The notes under the pieces: model-generated
Databases searched by the model: none
Told to the model about the DNA's origin: nothing
Seen by the model: only the letters and a program-made list of their open reading frames with translations
Origin: Leifsonia shinshuensis
GTDB taxonomy: Bacteria > Actinomycetota > Actinomycetes > Actinomycetales > Microbacteriaceae
Assembly: GCF_031456835.1 (NCBI RefSeq)
Contig: NZ_JAVDVK010000001.1
Span: forward strand, 434,001 to 498,000
Direction of reading: 5' to 3'
Length of the DNA stretch: 64,000 bases
Program-made: the position numbers and the translations under genes
Shown here: one piece after another, positions 28,779-36,978 of the stretch
How the letters are laid out: the number at the start of each line of letters is the position of its first letter
Numbering within the stretch: the first letter of the stretch is position 1

Positions 28779-29912
28779 TCAGACCTGAGCGCCGAGCTTG
28801 AAGCCCCGGGGCTCGTCCTCCTTGCGGGTGTACGAGAAGCCGTCCGCCCCGATCGTGACCTCCATCTCGGAGTCGTCGGTGCGCGTGGTCAGCGGCTGCG
28901 GGTTCCCGTCGAGGTCGAGGACGGTCGACGCCTCCGTGTACCAGGACGGCACGACCGGGTTGCCCCACCAGTCGCGGCGCTGGTTGTCGTGCACATCCCA
29001 GGTGACGACGGGGTTGTCCGGGTCGCCCGTGTAGTAGTCCTGCGTATAGATCTCCACGCGGTGACCGTCCGGGTCGCGGAGGTACAGGTAGAACGCGTTC
29101 GAGACGCCGTGACGGCCCGGCCCCCGTTCGATGCAGTCGCTGCGGCGCAGAGCCCCGAGCTTGTCGCAGATGGCGATGATGTTGTGCTTCTCGTGCGTGG
29201 CGAACGCGACGTGGTGCATCCGCGGGCCGTCGCCGCCGGTCATCGCGGTGTCGTGCACGGTGGGCTTGCGGCGCATCCACGCGGCGTAGGTCGTGCCGTG
29301 CTCGTCCTGGATGTCCTCGGTCACGCGGAAGCCGAGGTCCTCCATGTACTTCACGGCACGCGGGACGTCCGGTGTGACCTGGTTGAAGTGGTCGAGCCGG
29401 ACCAGCGCACCCGGCGTGTAGAGGTCATAGCGCCACGCCAGACGCTCCACGTGCTCCACCTCGTAGAAGAACTCGTACGGGAAGCCGAGCGGGTCCTCGA
29501 CGCGGACCGAATCGCCGATGCCCTTCGTGAACCCCTCGCTGCGACGCTCCACCCGGCAGCCGAGCTCGGTGTAGAACTCCACGGCGCGGCCCAGGTCCTC
29601 GGGCGTGCGCACGCGGTACGAGAACGCCGCGACGGCCGCCACCGGGCCCTTTCTCAGCACGAGGTTGTGGTGGATGAACTCCTCGAACGACCGCAGGTAG
29701 ACGGTGTTCTCGTCCTCCTCGGTCACGACGAGGTCGAGCACGTCGACGTAGAACTCGCGGCTGGCCGCGAGGTCGGTGACGACGAGCTCCATGTACGCGC
29801 AGCGGACGACGTCCGGCGGAGTCGCCTTCGGCGTCGGGATGCGGTCGGTGGGGGCCGGAATCGGATCGGCTGCGGTCACGATGGGCTCGGGCGCGCCGGG
29901 GGTGATGGTCAT
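28779..29912 (-). CDS. hpaD: 3,4-dihydroxyphenylacetate 2,3-dioxygenase (homoprotocatechuate dioxygenase)
   Basis: A 377-aa VOC-type (type I) extradiol dioxygenase that opens the homoprotocatechuate ring to 5-carboxymethyl-2-hydroxymuconate semialdehyde. Likely metal ligands (Fe or Mn) are the His in LVRLDHFNQV, the His in PRMHHVAFA and the Glu in HRVEIYTQDYYTGDP. The C-terminal extension with WGNPVVPSWYTEAS is typical of bacterial HPCD. It is the last gene of the minus-strand cluster, 44 bp after hpaE. Confidence 0.93.
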   Translation of the reverse strand: MTITPGAPEPIVTAADPIPAPTDRIPTPKATPPDVVRCAYMELVVTDLAASREFYVDVLDLVVTEEDENTVYLRSFEEFIHHNLVLRKGPVAAVAAFSYRVRTPEDLGRAVEFYTELGCRVERRSEGFTKGIGDSVRVEDPLGFPYEFFYEVEHVERLAWRYDLYTPGALVRLDHFNQVTPDVPRAVKYMEDLGFRVTEDIQDEHGTTYAAWMRRKPTVHDTAMTGGDGPRMHHVAFATHEKHNIIAICDKLGALRRSDCIERGPGRHGVSNAFYLYLRDPDGHRVEIYTQDYYTGDPDNPVVTWDVHDNQRRDWWGNPVVPSWYTEASTVLDLDGNPQPLTTRTDDSEMEVTIGADGFSYTRKEDEPRGFKLGAQV

Positions 29913-29956
29913 GGTGGTGCTCTTCTCTGCGCTGAGTGTGGGTCGGTACGGGGAGG

Positions 29957-31504
29957 TCAGGCGTCGCCGGCGTCCTCGGCCGCCTCGGCGGCCTCCTCGG
30001 GCTGGTGCGCCGTGGCGCCGAACCGGGCGGTGTGGACGGGGCCAAGCGTGATGTGGACCGCCTGCTGGTCGGTGTAGAAGTCGATGGATCGATAGCCGCC
30101 CTCGTGCCCGAGGCCCGACGCCTTCACCCCGCCGAACGGCGTGCGGAGGTCGCGGACGTTGTGCGAGTTCAGCCACACCATTCCGGCCTCGACGTTCTGG
30201 GCGAAGGTGTGCGCGCGCTCCAGGTCGCTGGTCCAGATGTACGCGGCGAGGCCGTAGCGCACGCCGTTGGCGAGTTCCAGCGCCTCGTCGTCGGTGTCGA
30301 ACGGGGTGATGGCGACGACCGGTCCGAAGATCTCCTCCTGGAAGATCCGGGCGTCGGGGGCGACATCGGCGAAGACGGTCGGCGCCACGTAGTTGCCGTG
30401 GTCCAGGCCCTCCGGGCGGCCGCCGCCCGCGAGCAGCCGGCCCTCCTGTTTGCCGAGCTCGACGTACGACATGACCTTCTCGTAGTGCTCGGGGTGCACG
30501 AGCGCGCCGACCTCGGTCTTCGGGTCGTGCGGGTCGCCGACGACGATGTGCTTCGCCCTCTCGGCGTACCGCTCGAGGAACTCGTCGTAGACCGGACGCT
30601 CGACGAGGATGCGCGAACCAGCCGTGCACCGCTCGCCGTTCAGCGAGAAGACGCCGAACAGCGTCGAGTCGATGGCGGCGTCGAGGTCGGCGTCGGCGAA
30701 GACGACGGCGGGGGACTTGCCGCCCAGCTCCATCGAGAGCCCCTTCAGGAACGGCGCGGCGTTCGCGAAGATGATCTGGCCGGTGCGGCTCTCGCCGGTG
30801 AACGAGATGAGCGGCACGTCCGGGTGCTTCACCAGCGCATCCCCGGCCTCCTCGCCGAGACCGTTGACGAGGTTGAAGACGCCGTCGGGAACGCCGGCCG
30901 CCCGGAAGATCTCCGCCCACAGGCTCGCGGAGAGCGGCGTGAACTCGGCGGGCTTCAGCACGACGGTGTTCCCGGTCGCGAGAGCCGGGGCGAGTTTCCA
31001 GCTCTCCAGCATGAACGGGGTGTTCCAGGGCGTGATGAGCCCGGCCACGCCGATCGGCTTGCGGTTCACGTAGTTCAGCTGACTGCCGGGCACCTTGTAC
31101 GCGTCGTCCGCCTGCGCGACGATGAGGTCGGCGAAGAAGCGGAAGTTCTCGGCAGCGCGCTGCGCCTGCCCCAGCGCCTGGGTGATCGGCAGGCCGGTGT
31201 CGAAGGTCTCGAGCTCGGCGAGCCGCGCATCCTGAGCCTCGACCGCGTCGGCGATCCGGTTCAGCACCCGGGCGCGCTCGCGCGGCTTCATCCGGGGCCA
31301 TGGACCCTCGCGGAAGGCGCGGGTGGCCGCGGCGACGGCGAGATCGATGTCCTCCTTCTGCCCGGCGGCCGCCTGCACGTAGACCTCGTTCGACACCGGG
31401 TCGAGCACGTCGAAGGTCTTGCCCGATACGCTGTCGACGAAGCGGCCGTCGATGAAGTGCTGGATGCGGTCGGGAAGGTTCTCGGGGATGTGGTGCTGCG
31501 CCAT
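29957..31504 (-). CDS. hpaE: 5-carboxymethyl-2-hydroxymuconate semialdehyde dehydrogenase
   Basis: An NAD-dependent aldehyde dehydrogenase of 515 aa that oxidises the ring-cleavage product of HpaD. ALDH motifs are GLITPWNTPFMLESWK, the catalytic Glu in SMELGGKSP, the catalytic Cys in LNGERCTAGSRI, and IFGPVVAITPF. The last ~15 residues (HQPEEAAEAAEDAGDA) are an extra acidic tail not needed for the fold. AGGAGG precedes the ATG. The specific substrate is assigned from the cluster. Confidence 0.92.
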   Translation of the reverse strand: MAQHHIPENLPDRIQHFIDGRFVDSVSGKTFDVLDPVSNEVYVQAAAGQKEDIDLAVAAATRAFREGPWPRMKPRERARVLNRIADAVEAQDARLAELETFDTGLPITQALGQAQRAAENFRFFADLIVAQADDAYKVPGSQLNYVNRKPIGVAGLITPWNTPFMLESWKLAPALATGNTVVLKPAEFTPLSASLWAEIFRAAGVPDGVFNLVNGLGEEAGDALVKHPDVPLISFTGESRTGQIIFANAAPFLKGLSMELGGKSPAVVFADADLDAAIDSTLFGVFSLNGERCTAGSRILVERPVYDEFLERYAERAKHIVVGDPHDPKTEVGALVHPEHYEKVMSYVELGKQEGRLLAGGGRPEGLDHGNYVAPTVFADVAPDARIFQEEIFGPVVAITPFDTDDEALELANGVRYGLAAYIWTSDLERAHTFAQNVEAGMVWLNSHNVRDLRTPFGGVKASGLGHEGGYRSIDFYTDQQAVHITLGPVHTARFGATAHQPEEAAEAAEDAGDA

Positions 31505-31530
31505 GCGCGGCCTCCTGTCGGTGGATGCGG

Positions 31531-32214
31531 TCAGTGCTGCTGCTTGTGCTCGCTCTGGTACGCGTGCAGCGAATCGAGGGTCGCCAGCCGATGGCTGCGG
31601 GCGGCGAGCTCGATGTCCAGCGGATCGGCGCCGGACTCGATCAGAGCGAGGATCTGCTCGTGCTCGTCGACCGACTCGCGGGCGCGGCCGGGCACGAAGC
31701 TGAAGGTGGAGTCGCGCAGCACGGTCAGGCGGTTCCAGCCGCGGTGCACGAGGTCGAGGATGTGCGGGTTCGGGCACTCCTCGAACAGCACCGCGTGGAA
31801 CTCCTGGTTCAGCTGCGTGAACCGGTGGGGGATGAAGTCGTCGAGACACGCGATCATCTCGCGGTTGATCATCCGGGCGCGCTCGATGTGGTCGCCGTCC
31901 AGCAGGGGAGCGGACATCCGGGTCGCCGCGCCCTCCACGAGTGCGAGGGTCTCCATCGTGTACGTGTACTCGGCCTCCTGCAGCAGGGCGACCTGGGCGC
32001 CGACGTTCTTCTCGAACGTCACCAGCCCTTCCGCCTCCAGCCGCCGGATGGCCTCCCGGACCGGGACGACGCTGATGTCGAGCTCGCCGGCGATCTGTCC
32101 GAGCACCAGGCGGAACCCGGAGACGTACCGGCCGTCGTCGATGCGCGTGCGGATGAAGTCGTAGGCGAGCTGCGACTTGCTCGGGGACGCCTGCTTCAGT
32201 GCTGCGTCGACCAT
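31531..32214 (-). CDS. GntR family (FCD subgroup) transcriptional regulator
   Basis: A 227-aa regulator. An N-terminal winged helix-turn-helix (QIAGELDISVVPVREAIRRLEAEGLV, ~residues 41-66) is followed by an all-helical FCD ligand domain with metal-site residues (FHAVLFEECPNPHIL, VDEHEQILALIESG). Its first 19 bases overlap the end of hpaG, so it is co-translated with catabolic genes. It is the best candidate for the factor that reads the ATCGTATATC motifs upstream of hpaG, hpaH and the MHS transporter, with a pathway intermediate as likely effector. Confidence 0.88.
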   Translation of the reverse strand: MVDAALKQASPSKSQLAYDFIRTRIDDGRYVSGFRLVLGQIAGELDISVVPVREAIRRLEAEGLVTFEKNVGAQVALLQEAEYTYTMETLALVEGAATRMSAPLLDGDHIERARMINREMIACLDDFIPHRFTQLNQEFHAVLFEECPNPHILDLVHRGWNRLTVLRDSTFSFVPGRARESVDEHEQILALIESGADPLDIELAARSHRLATLDSLHAYQSEHKQQH

Positions 32215-33629
32215 GCGCGGTACCTCTCTCTCCACTCGGCGTTCATCGGGAACAGCCCGTCGACCGGGTGGCCCGCGGCGACCTGCTCGGCGATGAACTC
32301 CTCTTCGCGCTCCTGCTCGATCGCGTCGGCGACGACCTCCTCGACCAGGGTGGGCGGGATGACCAGGAGGCCGTCCGCGTCGCCCACGATCACGTCGCCG
32401 GGCTGCACGGTCGCGCCGCCGCACGCGATGGTGAGGTCGGTGTCCCAGGGGACGTGCTTGCGGCCGAGCACCGCGGGGTGCGGGCCGTTGTGGTAGGTCG
32501 GGATGTCGAGGGAGGCGACCACGGCGAGGTCGCGCACGCCGCCGTCGGTGACGATCGCGGCGGCGCCGTTGACCTGCGCGCGCAGGGCGAGCACGTCGCC
32601 GACGGTGCCGCTGCCGCGCTCGCCGCGCGCCTCGATGACGAGCACTTCGCCGGGGCCGACCGCATCGAACGCGCGCTTCTGAGCGTTGTAGCCGCCGCCG
32701 TGCGAACGGAAGAGGTCCTCGCGGTTCGGCACGTAACGGAGGGTGCGGGCCGTGCCCACCACGCGCACGTCGGGCCGCGTGGAGGTGAGGCCGTCGATGG
32801 AGACGTTGTCGAGGCCGCGCTTGCGAAGCTGCGAGCTGAGGGTGGCGGTGGCGACGCTGTTGAGCTTCGCGCGCAGCTCGTCGGTGAGCGTCCAGGCGGG
32901 TTCGGGCTGCGTGCCGTAGGCCTCGGCGCGCTGGAGGTCGTCGACGCTGGGCTTCGTGCCGAAGTCGCCGAACGGGATGGTGCCCTCGGTGATGTGCGTC
33001 ACCAGGCGGCCGGTGCTCGGCGCGCCCGGGGCGCTGGGCGCATCCACCTCGACCTCGACCGTGTCACCGGGCGCCGTGACGGACGAGCCGGCGGGGGTGC
33101 CGGTGAGGATCACGTCGCCGGGCTCCAGGGTCATCAGCTGCGAGAGGTCGGCGACGAGCCGGCCGAACGGGAAGAGCAGGTCGTCGGTCGTGCCCTCCTG
33201 CACCAGCTCCCCGTTCAGCCAGGTGCGGACGCGGAGTGCGGCCGGGTCGAGCTCGCCGGCCGGCAGGACGTCCGGGCCGAGGGGGGTGAAGCCGTCGCCG
33301 CCCTTGGAGCGGACGTTGGACCCCTTGTCGGCGGCGCGCAGGTCGTAGAGGCCGAAGTCGTTCGCAGCGGTCACGCCCGAGATGACGGACCAGCCGTCCT
33401 CGGGGGAGACGCGGCGGGCCGCCCGTCCCACGATGAGGGCGATCTCGCCCTCGAAGGCCAGCAGCTCGGTGCCGGCCGGACGCTCGAGCTCGCCGCCGGT
33501 GGCGGCCACGGAGGACGACGGCTTGAAGAAGTAGGAGGGCTGGGCGGGGGTGCGGCCGCGCTGCGCAGCGCGCGAGCGGTAGTTCAGGTGCACCGCGATG
33601 ATCTTGCCGGGCCGGGGGATGTCCGTCAC
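32196..33629 (-). CDS. hpaG: FAH-RraA fusion protein: HpaG-like isomerase/decarboxylase
   Basis: A 477-aa two-domain protein. Residues ~1-235 are a FAH-type domain (HLNYRSRA, SYFFKPSSSV, LAFEGEIALIVG, ILTGTPAGSS). Residues ~250-475 are an RraA-like domain (TATLSSQLRKRGL, GEVLVIEARG, VTDGGVRD, GDADGLLVIP) with the R-D pair found in aldolase/decarboxylase members. Classical HpaG/HpcE is a duplicated FAH protein that decarboxylates the tricarboxylic intermediate and isomerises the product. Here the second FAH half is replaced by RraA. The split of activities between halves is inferred. The GTG start follows GAGGAG at a somewhat long distance. Confidence 0.85.
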   Translation of the reverse strand: MTDIPRPGKIIAVHLNYRSRAAQRGRTPAQPSYFFKPSSSVAATGGELERPAGTELLAFEGEIALIVGRAARRVSPEDGWSVISGVTAANDFGLYDLRAADKGSNVRSKGGDGFTPLGPDVLPAGELDPAALRVRTWLNGELVQEGTTDDLLFPFGRLVADLSQLMTLEPGDVILTGTPAGSSVTAPGDTVEVEVDAPSAPGAPSTGRLVTHITEGTIPFGDFGTKPSVDDLQRAEAYGTQPEPAWTLTDELRAKLNSVATATLSSQLRKRGLDNVSIDGLTSTRPDVRVVGTARTLRYVPNREDLFRSHGGGYNAQKRAFDAVGPGEVLVIEARGERGSGTVGDVLALRAQVNGAAAIVTDGGVRDLAVVASLDIPTYHNGPHPAVLGRKHVPWDTDLTIACGGATVQPGDVIVGDADGLLVIPPTLVEEVVADAIEQEREEEFIAEQVAAGHPVDGLFPMNAEWRERYRAWSTQH

Positions 33630-33679
33630 GGGTGGTGGCTCCTCAACGTCGGGGATCGGTCGGGTGGACCGTATTCGAA

Positions 33680-33691
33680 ATGATATACGAT
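33680..33691 (-). promoter_or_regulatory. Operator motif A upstream of hpaG
   Basis: Read on the minus strand, the direction of transcription, the sequence is ATCGTATATCAT. It is identical to the site upstream of the MHS transporter and overlaps a possible -10 box (TATCAT). It lies between hpaI and hpaG, showing that hpaG has its own promoter. The probable reader is the cluster GntR protein. Confidence 0.65.
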
Positions 33692-33713
33692 CCGTGCAGG
33701 GCGTGCAATGTGC

Positions 33714-34526
33714 TCAATAGGATGCGGCAGCCGGGGCGTCGGGGGAGGCCCCGACGAAGCGGTCGGCGAGTGCTTCGGAGGCTCGGGCGAGCAGGGTCAC
33801 GTCCGCTCCGACGAGCACGTAGGCGGCGCCCGCCGCGGCGTAGCGTTCCGCGGTGGCCGGGTCGAACGCGTTCACCCCGACCGGTGTGCCCGCCGCGAGG
33901 CCGGCCTCGATCACGCGCTCCACGGCGGCGACGACGTCGGGGTGGTTCTGCTGGCCGAGCAGGTCCATCGACGCGGCCAGGTCCGCGGGGCCCACGAGCA
34001 GCGCATCCACACCGTCGACCGCGGCGATGTCCGCGGCCGCTTCCAGTCCGTCGGTCGTCTCGATCTGGACGGTCAGCGACACGAGGTCGCTCGCCCGTGC
34101 CAGGTAGTCCGGGATGCGGCTCCAGCGCGACGAGCGGGCCAGCGCGCTGCCCACGCCGCGCACACCGTGCGGCGGGTAGCGGACGGCGCGGACCATCGCC
34201 TCCGCCTGCGCGACGCTGTCGACCATCGGCACGAGGATGTTCTGCGCGCCCAGGTCGAGCAGCTGCTTGAGGATCACCGTGTCGCCGAACGGAGCGCGGA
34301 CGACCGGCACGGCCGGGTACGGCGCGACGGCCTGCAGCTGGGCCAGGATCGACTCCAGGTTCACGGGGGAGTGCTCGCCGTCGATCAGCACGATGTCGAG
34401 CCCGCTGCCCGCGCAGATCTCCGCGACGAGCGGGCTGCCGGCGCAGGACCACATCCCGTACAGGGTGCGATCCGCCTGCTTCAGGCGGTCGGCGAAGGTG
34501 GGCGTCGGGTTTAGACGAATCGGCAT
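33714..34526 (-). CDS. hpaI: 4-hydroxy-2-oxoheptanedioate aldolase (HpcH/HpaI)
   Basis: A 270-aa class II pyruvate aldolase that cleaves the last six-carbon-chain intermediate to pyruvate and succinate semialdehyde. Visible motifs are the FDIVLIDGEHSPVN-like segment DIVLIDGEHSPV, VRAPFGDTVILKQLLDLGAQNILVPMVDS, VQIETTDGLE (metal Glu), and DALLVGPADLAASM (metal Asp). The ATG lies inside the end of hpaH (16-bp overlap). Confidence 0.93.
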   Translation of the reverse strand: MPIRLNPTPTFADRLKQADRTLYGMWSCAGSPLVAEICAGSGLDIVLIDGEHSPVNLESILAQLQAVAPYPAVPVVRAPFGDTVILKQLLDLGAQNILVPMVDSVAQAEAMVRAVRYPPHGVRGVGSALARSSRWSRIPDYLARASDLVSLTVQIETTDGLEAAADIAAVDGVDALLVGPADLAASMDLLGQQNHPDVVAAVERVIEAGLAAGTPVGVNAFDPATAERYAAAGAAYVLVGADVTLLARASEALADRFVGASPDAPAAASY

Positions 34527-35314
34527 GTCACGGCTCCCAGGGTTCCGTAGTCGGCGTGGACGGTATCCCCGCGCTCGACCCACATCGGGCGCGTGAACGA
34601 CCCGGCGAGGACGATGTCCCCGGCCTCCAGGCGCGTGCCGTGCTGGGCGAGCTTGTTCGCGAGCCAGGCGACGCCGGTGGCGGGATGGTCGAGGACGGCC
34701 GCGGCGACACCCGACTCCTCGATCGTCTCGTTGCGGTAGAGCAGCGCCGAGACCCAGCGCAGGTCGACGGCATCCACCGCGACCGGGCGGCCGCCGACGA
34801 CCATGCCGCCCATCGCGGCGTTGTCGGAGATCGTGTCCACGATCGTGCGGCCCTGCATCTCGATGCGGGACGACAGGATCTCGAGCGCCGGGACGACGTA
34901 CTTGGTCGCATCCAGCACGTCGAACAGGGTGACGTCGGGGCCCGCGAGCGGCTCGGCGAGCACGAAGGCGAGTTCCACCTCGATGCGCACGTTCGAGAAC
35001 TGCTCGAACGGGATGACGGACCCGGTCTCGTAGACCATGTCGGCGAAGATCGCACCGTAGTCGGGCTCGGTGATCCCGGTCGCCTGCTGCATGACCTTGC
35101 TGGTGAGGCCGATCTTGCGGCCGACGAGTCTGCGCCCCTCGGCGAGCCCGCGCTCGACCCAGAGGCGCTGGACGGCGTAGGAGTCCTCGACCGTCATGTC
35201 CGGGTGGCGCGCGGTCAGAAGCGGGACGGTCGTGCGGTCGCGCTCGGCGGCGGCGAGTTCGTCGGCGATGGCCTGGATGGTCGGGCGATCGAGCACTCGG
35301 AGTCCCTTCGACAT
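34511..35314 (-). CDS. hpaH: 2-oxo-hept-4-ene-1,7-dioate hydratase
   Basis: A 267-aa hydratase of the HpaH/MhpD family, related to FAH proteins. It adds water to the 2-oxo-heptenedioate before aldol cleavage by HpaI. Typical segments are [48 protein letters not shown] and [16 protein letters not shown] [14 protein letters not shown]. It is the first gene of the cluster. No Shine-Dalgarno is visible before the ATG, and an operator-like motif lies 30 bp upstream, so the transcript may have a very short leader. Confidence 0.93.
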   Translation of the reverse strand: MSKGLRVLDRPTIQAIADELAAAERDRTTVPLLTARHPDMTVEDSYAVQRLWVERGLAEGRRLVGRKIGLTSKVMQQATGITEPDYGAIFADMVYETGSVIPFEQFSNVRIEVELAFVLAEPLAGPDVTLFDVLDATKYVVPALEILSSRIEMQGRTIVDTISDNAAMGGMVVGGRPVAVDAVDLRWVSALLYRNETIEESGVAAAVLDHPATGVAWLANKLAQHGTRLEAGDIVLAGSFTRPMWVERGDTVHADYGTLGAVTCRFV

Positions 35315-35343
35315 CGGAGGAGGGGGCGGAAGGCCCCGAGTGG

Positions 35344-35355
35344 ATCGTATATCTT
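35344..35355 (-). promoter_or_regulatory. Operator motif B upstream of hpaH
   Basis: ATCGTATATCTT on the + strand, one base different from motifs A and C. It lies 30 bp upstream of the hpaH start. AT-rich 10-mers like this are rare in the surrounding GC-rich DNA. Confidence 0.6.
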
Positions 35356-35442
35356 CCTGTACACCTCGGCCAGGCGCGCGCTCGCAAATGCCTTCATAGC
35401 CCGACCGATTCGGGGCGCGCGCTCAGGCTGGCGGGTATGATC

Positions 35443-35454
35443 CTACGTAGCTAC
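35443..35454. promoter_or_regulatory. Overlapping palindromes before the toxin-antitoxin pair
   Basis: Two self-complementary octamers, CTACGTAG (35443-35450) and GTAGCTAC (35447-35454), overlap just after a -10-like TATGAT (35436-35441). This is the usual place for autoregulation by an antitoxin. Confidence 0.55.
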
Positions 35455-35469
35455 ATCGGAGGAGGCGGG

Positions 35470-35715
35470 ATGGCCATCATCACGGCGCGGGAGTTCAACC
35501 AAGACACCTCGGCGGCCAAGCGGAGCGCCACCACGGAGCCGCTCATCATCACCGATCGTGGTGAGCCGTCGTTCGTCCTGCTGACCTACGCGGAGTATCA
35601 GCAGCTGACCGGTGGAGTCCGCAGCATCGTCGACATGCTGAGACAGGACGAGCGAGGAGACTTCGACATGGAGTTCCCGCCGGCCCACATCGAATCGAAA
35701 GCGATCGACCTGTGA
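35470..35715 (+). CDS. Type II antitoxin, Phd/YefM family
   Basis: An 81-aa antitoxin. The N-terminal DNA-binding fold is typical (IITAREFNQDTSAAKRSA, PLIITDRGEPSFVLLTYAEYQQL), and the acidic C-terminal part (DERGDFDMEFPPA) would bind the toxin. The ATG at 35470 has GGAGGAGG just upstream; an in-frame start at 35437 is less likely because it would swallow the palindromes. The stop overlaps the toxin start as GTGA. Confidence 0.88.
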   Translation: MAIITAREFNQDTSAAKRSATTEPLIITDRGEPSFVLLTYAEYQQLTGGVRSIVDMLRQDERGDFDMEFPPAHIESKAIDL

Positions 35716-36131
35716 AGTGGCTCCTGGACACGGTCGCGCTCTCGGCCACTCGGCGCCCCGATCGGGCGGACCCGGCCGTCATCCGCTGGCTGGAACTGCA
35801 GAACCCGTACTCGCTGTACATCTCGGCGATGACCATGTTCGAGATCGAGCTGGGCACAGCGCAGAAGGAACACTCCGACCCTGCGCAGGGTGCGGATCTG
35901 CGACGGTGGGTGGACGACGTGCAACTGACCTTCGGGGAGCGAATCCTGCCAGTAGACCACGAGATCGCGGGGGTCGCGGCGGCGTATCACGTTCCCGATC
36001 CGCGGCCGGAGCGCGACGCCCTCATCGCGGCGACGGCCGAAGTCGCAAATCTGGTGGTCGTGACCCGGAATGTGCGCGACTTCGAGGCCTTCGGTGTTCC
36101 CCTCTTCGACCCCTGGTCCGCCGGCTCCTGA
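35712..36131 (+). CDS. PIN-domain toxin ribonuclease (VapC/FitB type)
   Basis: A 139-aa PIN-domain protein. The acidic metal-binding residues are visible in LLDTVALS (D6), FEIELGT (E45), RDALIAATA and TRNVRDFEAFGV. Such toxins cleave tRNA or other RNA when the antitoxin is lost. The GTG start overlaps the antitoxin stop by 4 bp, typical of a toxin-antitoxin operon. It is convergent with the membrane-protein gene of the STAND system. Confidence 0.9.
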   Translation: MKWLLDTVALSATRRPDRADPAVIRWLELQNPYSLYISAMTMFEIELGTAQKEHSDPAQGADLRRWVDDVQLTFGERILPVDHEIAGVAAAYHVPDPRPERDALIAATAEVANLVVVTRNVRDFEAFGVPLFDPWSAGS

Positions 36132-36156
36132 GCCAACGAGGTCGGCGGCGCCGCCA

Positions 36157-36978
36157 TCAGCGCGCCGCCGTCACCCGCCGCCGCTCCGCCCAGACGTAGA
36201 GGGCGAGGTACACGACGAACGCGCCCGCCAGACCGCACACGAGCAGCGGGGCGGAGGGGCGCGACCATAGCAGTTCGCCGCCGCGGAGCAGGAGCGCCAG
36301 GAGGATCGCGGCGAGGCTCACCAGCTGCGCCTGGAAGATCTGGCGGAACGCGCTCCAGCGCGCGTCGCCGAGCATCCACACGTTGACCATGCCGGGGAGT
36401 GTCAGGATGGCGCCGCAGACCCGGGCGGTCAGGGGTGTCAGCGGCCACGCCCACATCGAGATGGCGAGCTGGGGGGCGACGAACAGCACCAGCCCGACGA
36501 CCAGCGAGCAGAGGCCGATCAGGGCGAGCAGGATGCGCAGCCACCGCGGGAGCGTCGTATCCGGTTCGGCGACGGCGCGACCGGGGTCCTCGCCGCGATT
36601 GACGATCATGGCGGCGAGCACGAGGAACGGCGTCGTCACGTACAGCGTCACCCACACGATGAACGACAGGTGCCCGAAGTGGAAGCGGTCCCAGTGCAGG
36701 AAGGTCGCGACCGCGAGCAGTGTCGCGAACAGCAGCACGGCGGGGAAGCCGTGACGGACGGCGTGCCAGCGGTTGGGACGCACCACGTGAACGAAGAACA
36801 CGATGCCGCCCACGTAGGCGCTGCCGAGGAGCATCGCCGTGATCGGGGGCCGGATCGTCCAGGCGAACAGCTTGTCCGTGGTGTCGGCCAGCGGGTAGAG
36901 CAGCACGACGGCGGCCACCAGGAACGGGATGATGATCGCGCCGACGACACGCGTGAACGGGTGCACGCGGTCGGTCAC
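36157..36978 (-). CDS. Eight-TM membrane protein coupled to the STAND ATPase
   Basis: A 273-aa integral membrane protein I cannot assign to a named family. Eight hydrophobic segments are visible, for example VVGAIIIPFLVAAVVLLYPL, YVGGIVFFVHVV, AVLLFATLLAVATFL, IVWVTLYVTTPFLVLAAMIV, IGLCSLVVGLVLFV and LVCGLAGAFVVYLALYVW. The GTG start overlaps the stop of the upstream ATPase gene by 4 bp (GTGA), so the two are translated together. It could be a membrane effector or an anchor for the ATPase; this is inference. Confidence 0.75.
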   Translation of the reverse strand: MTDRVHPFTRVVGAIIIPFLVAAVVLLYPLADTTDKLFAWTIRPPITAMLLGSAYVGGIVFFVHVVRPNRWHAVRHGFPAVLLFATLLAVATFLHWDRFHFGHLSFIVWVTLYVTTPFLVLAAMIVNRGEDPGRAVAEPDTTLPRWLRILLALIGLCSLVVGLVLFVAPQLAISMWAWPLTPLTARVCGAILTLPGMVNVWMLGDARWSAFRQIFQAQLVSLAAILLALLLRGGELLWSRPSAPLLVCGLAGAFVVYLALYVWAERRRVTAAR

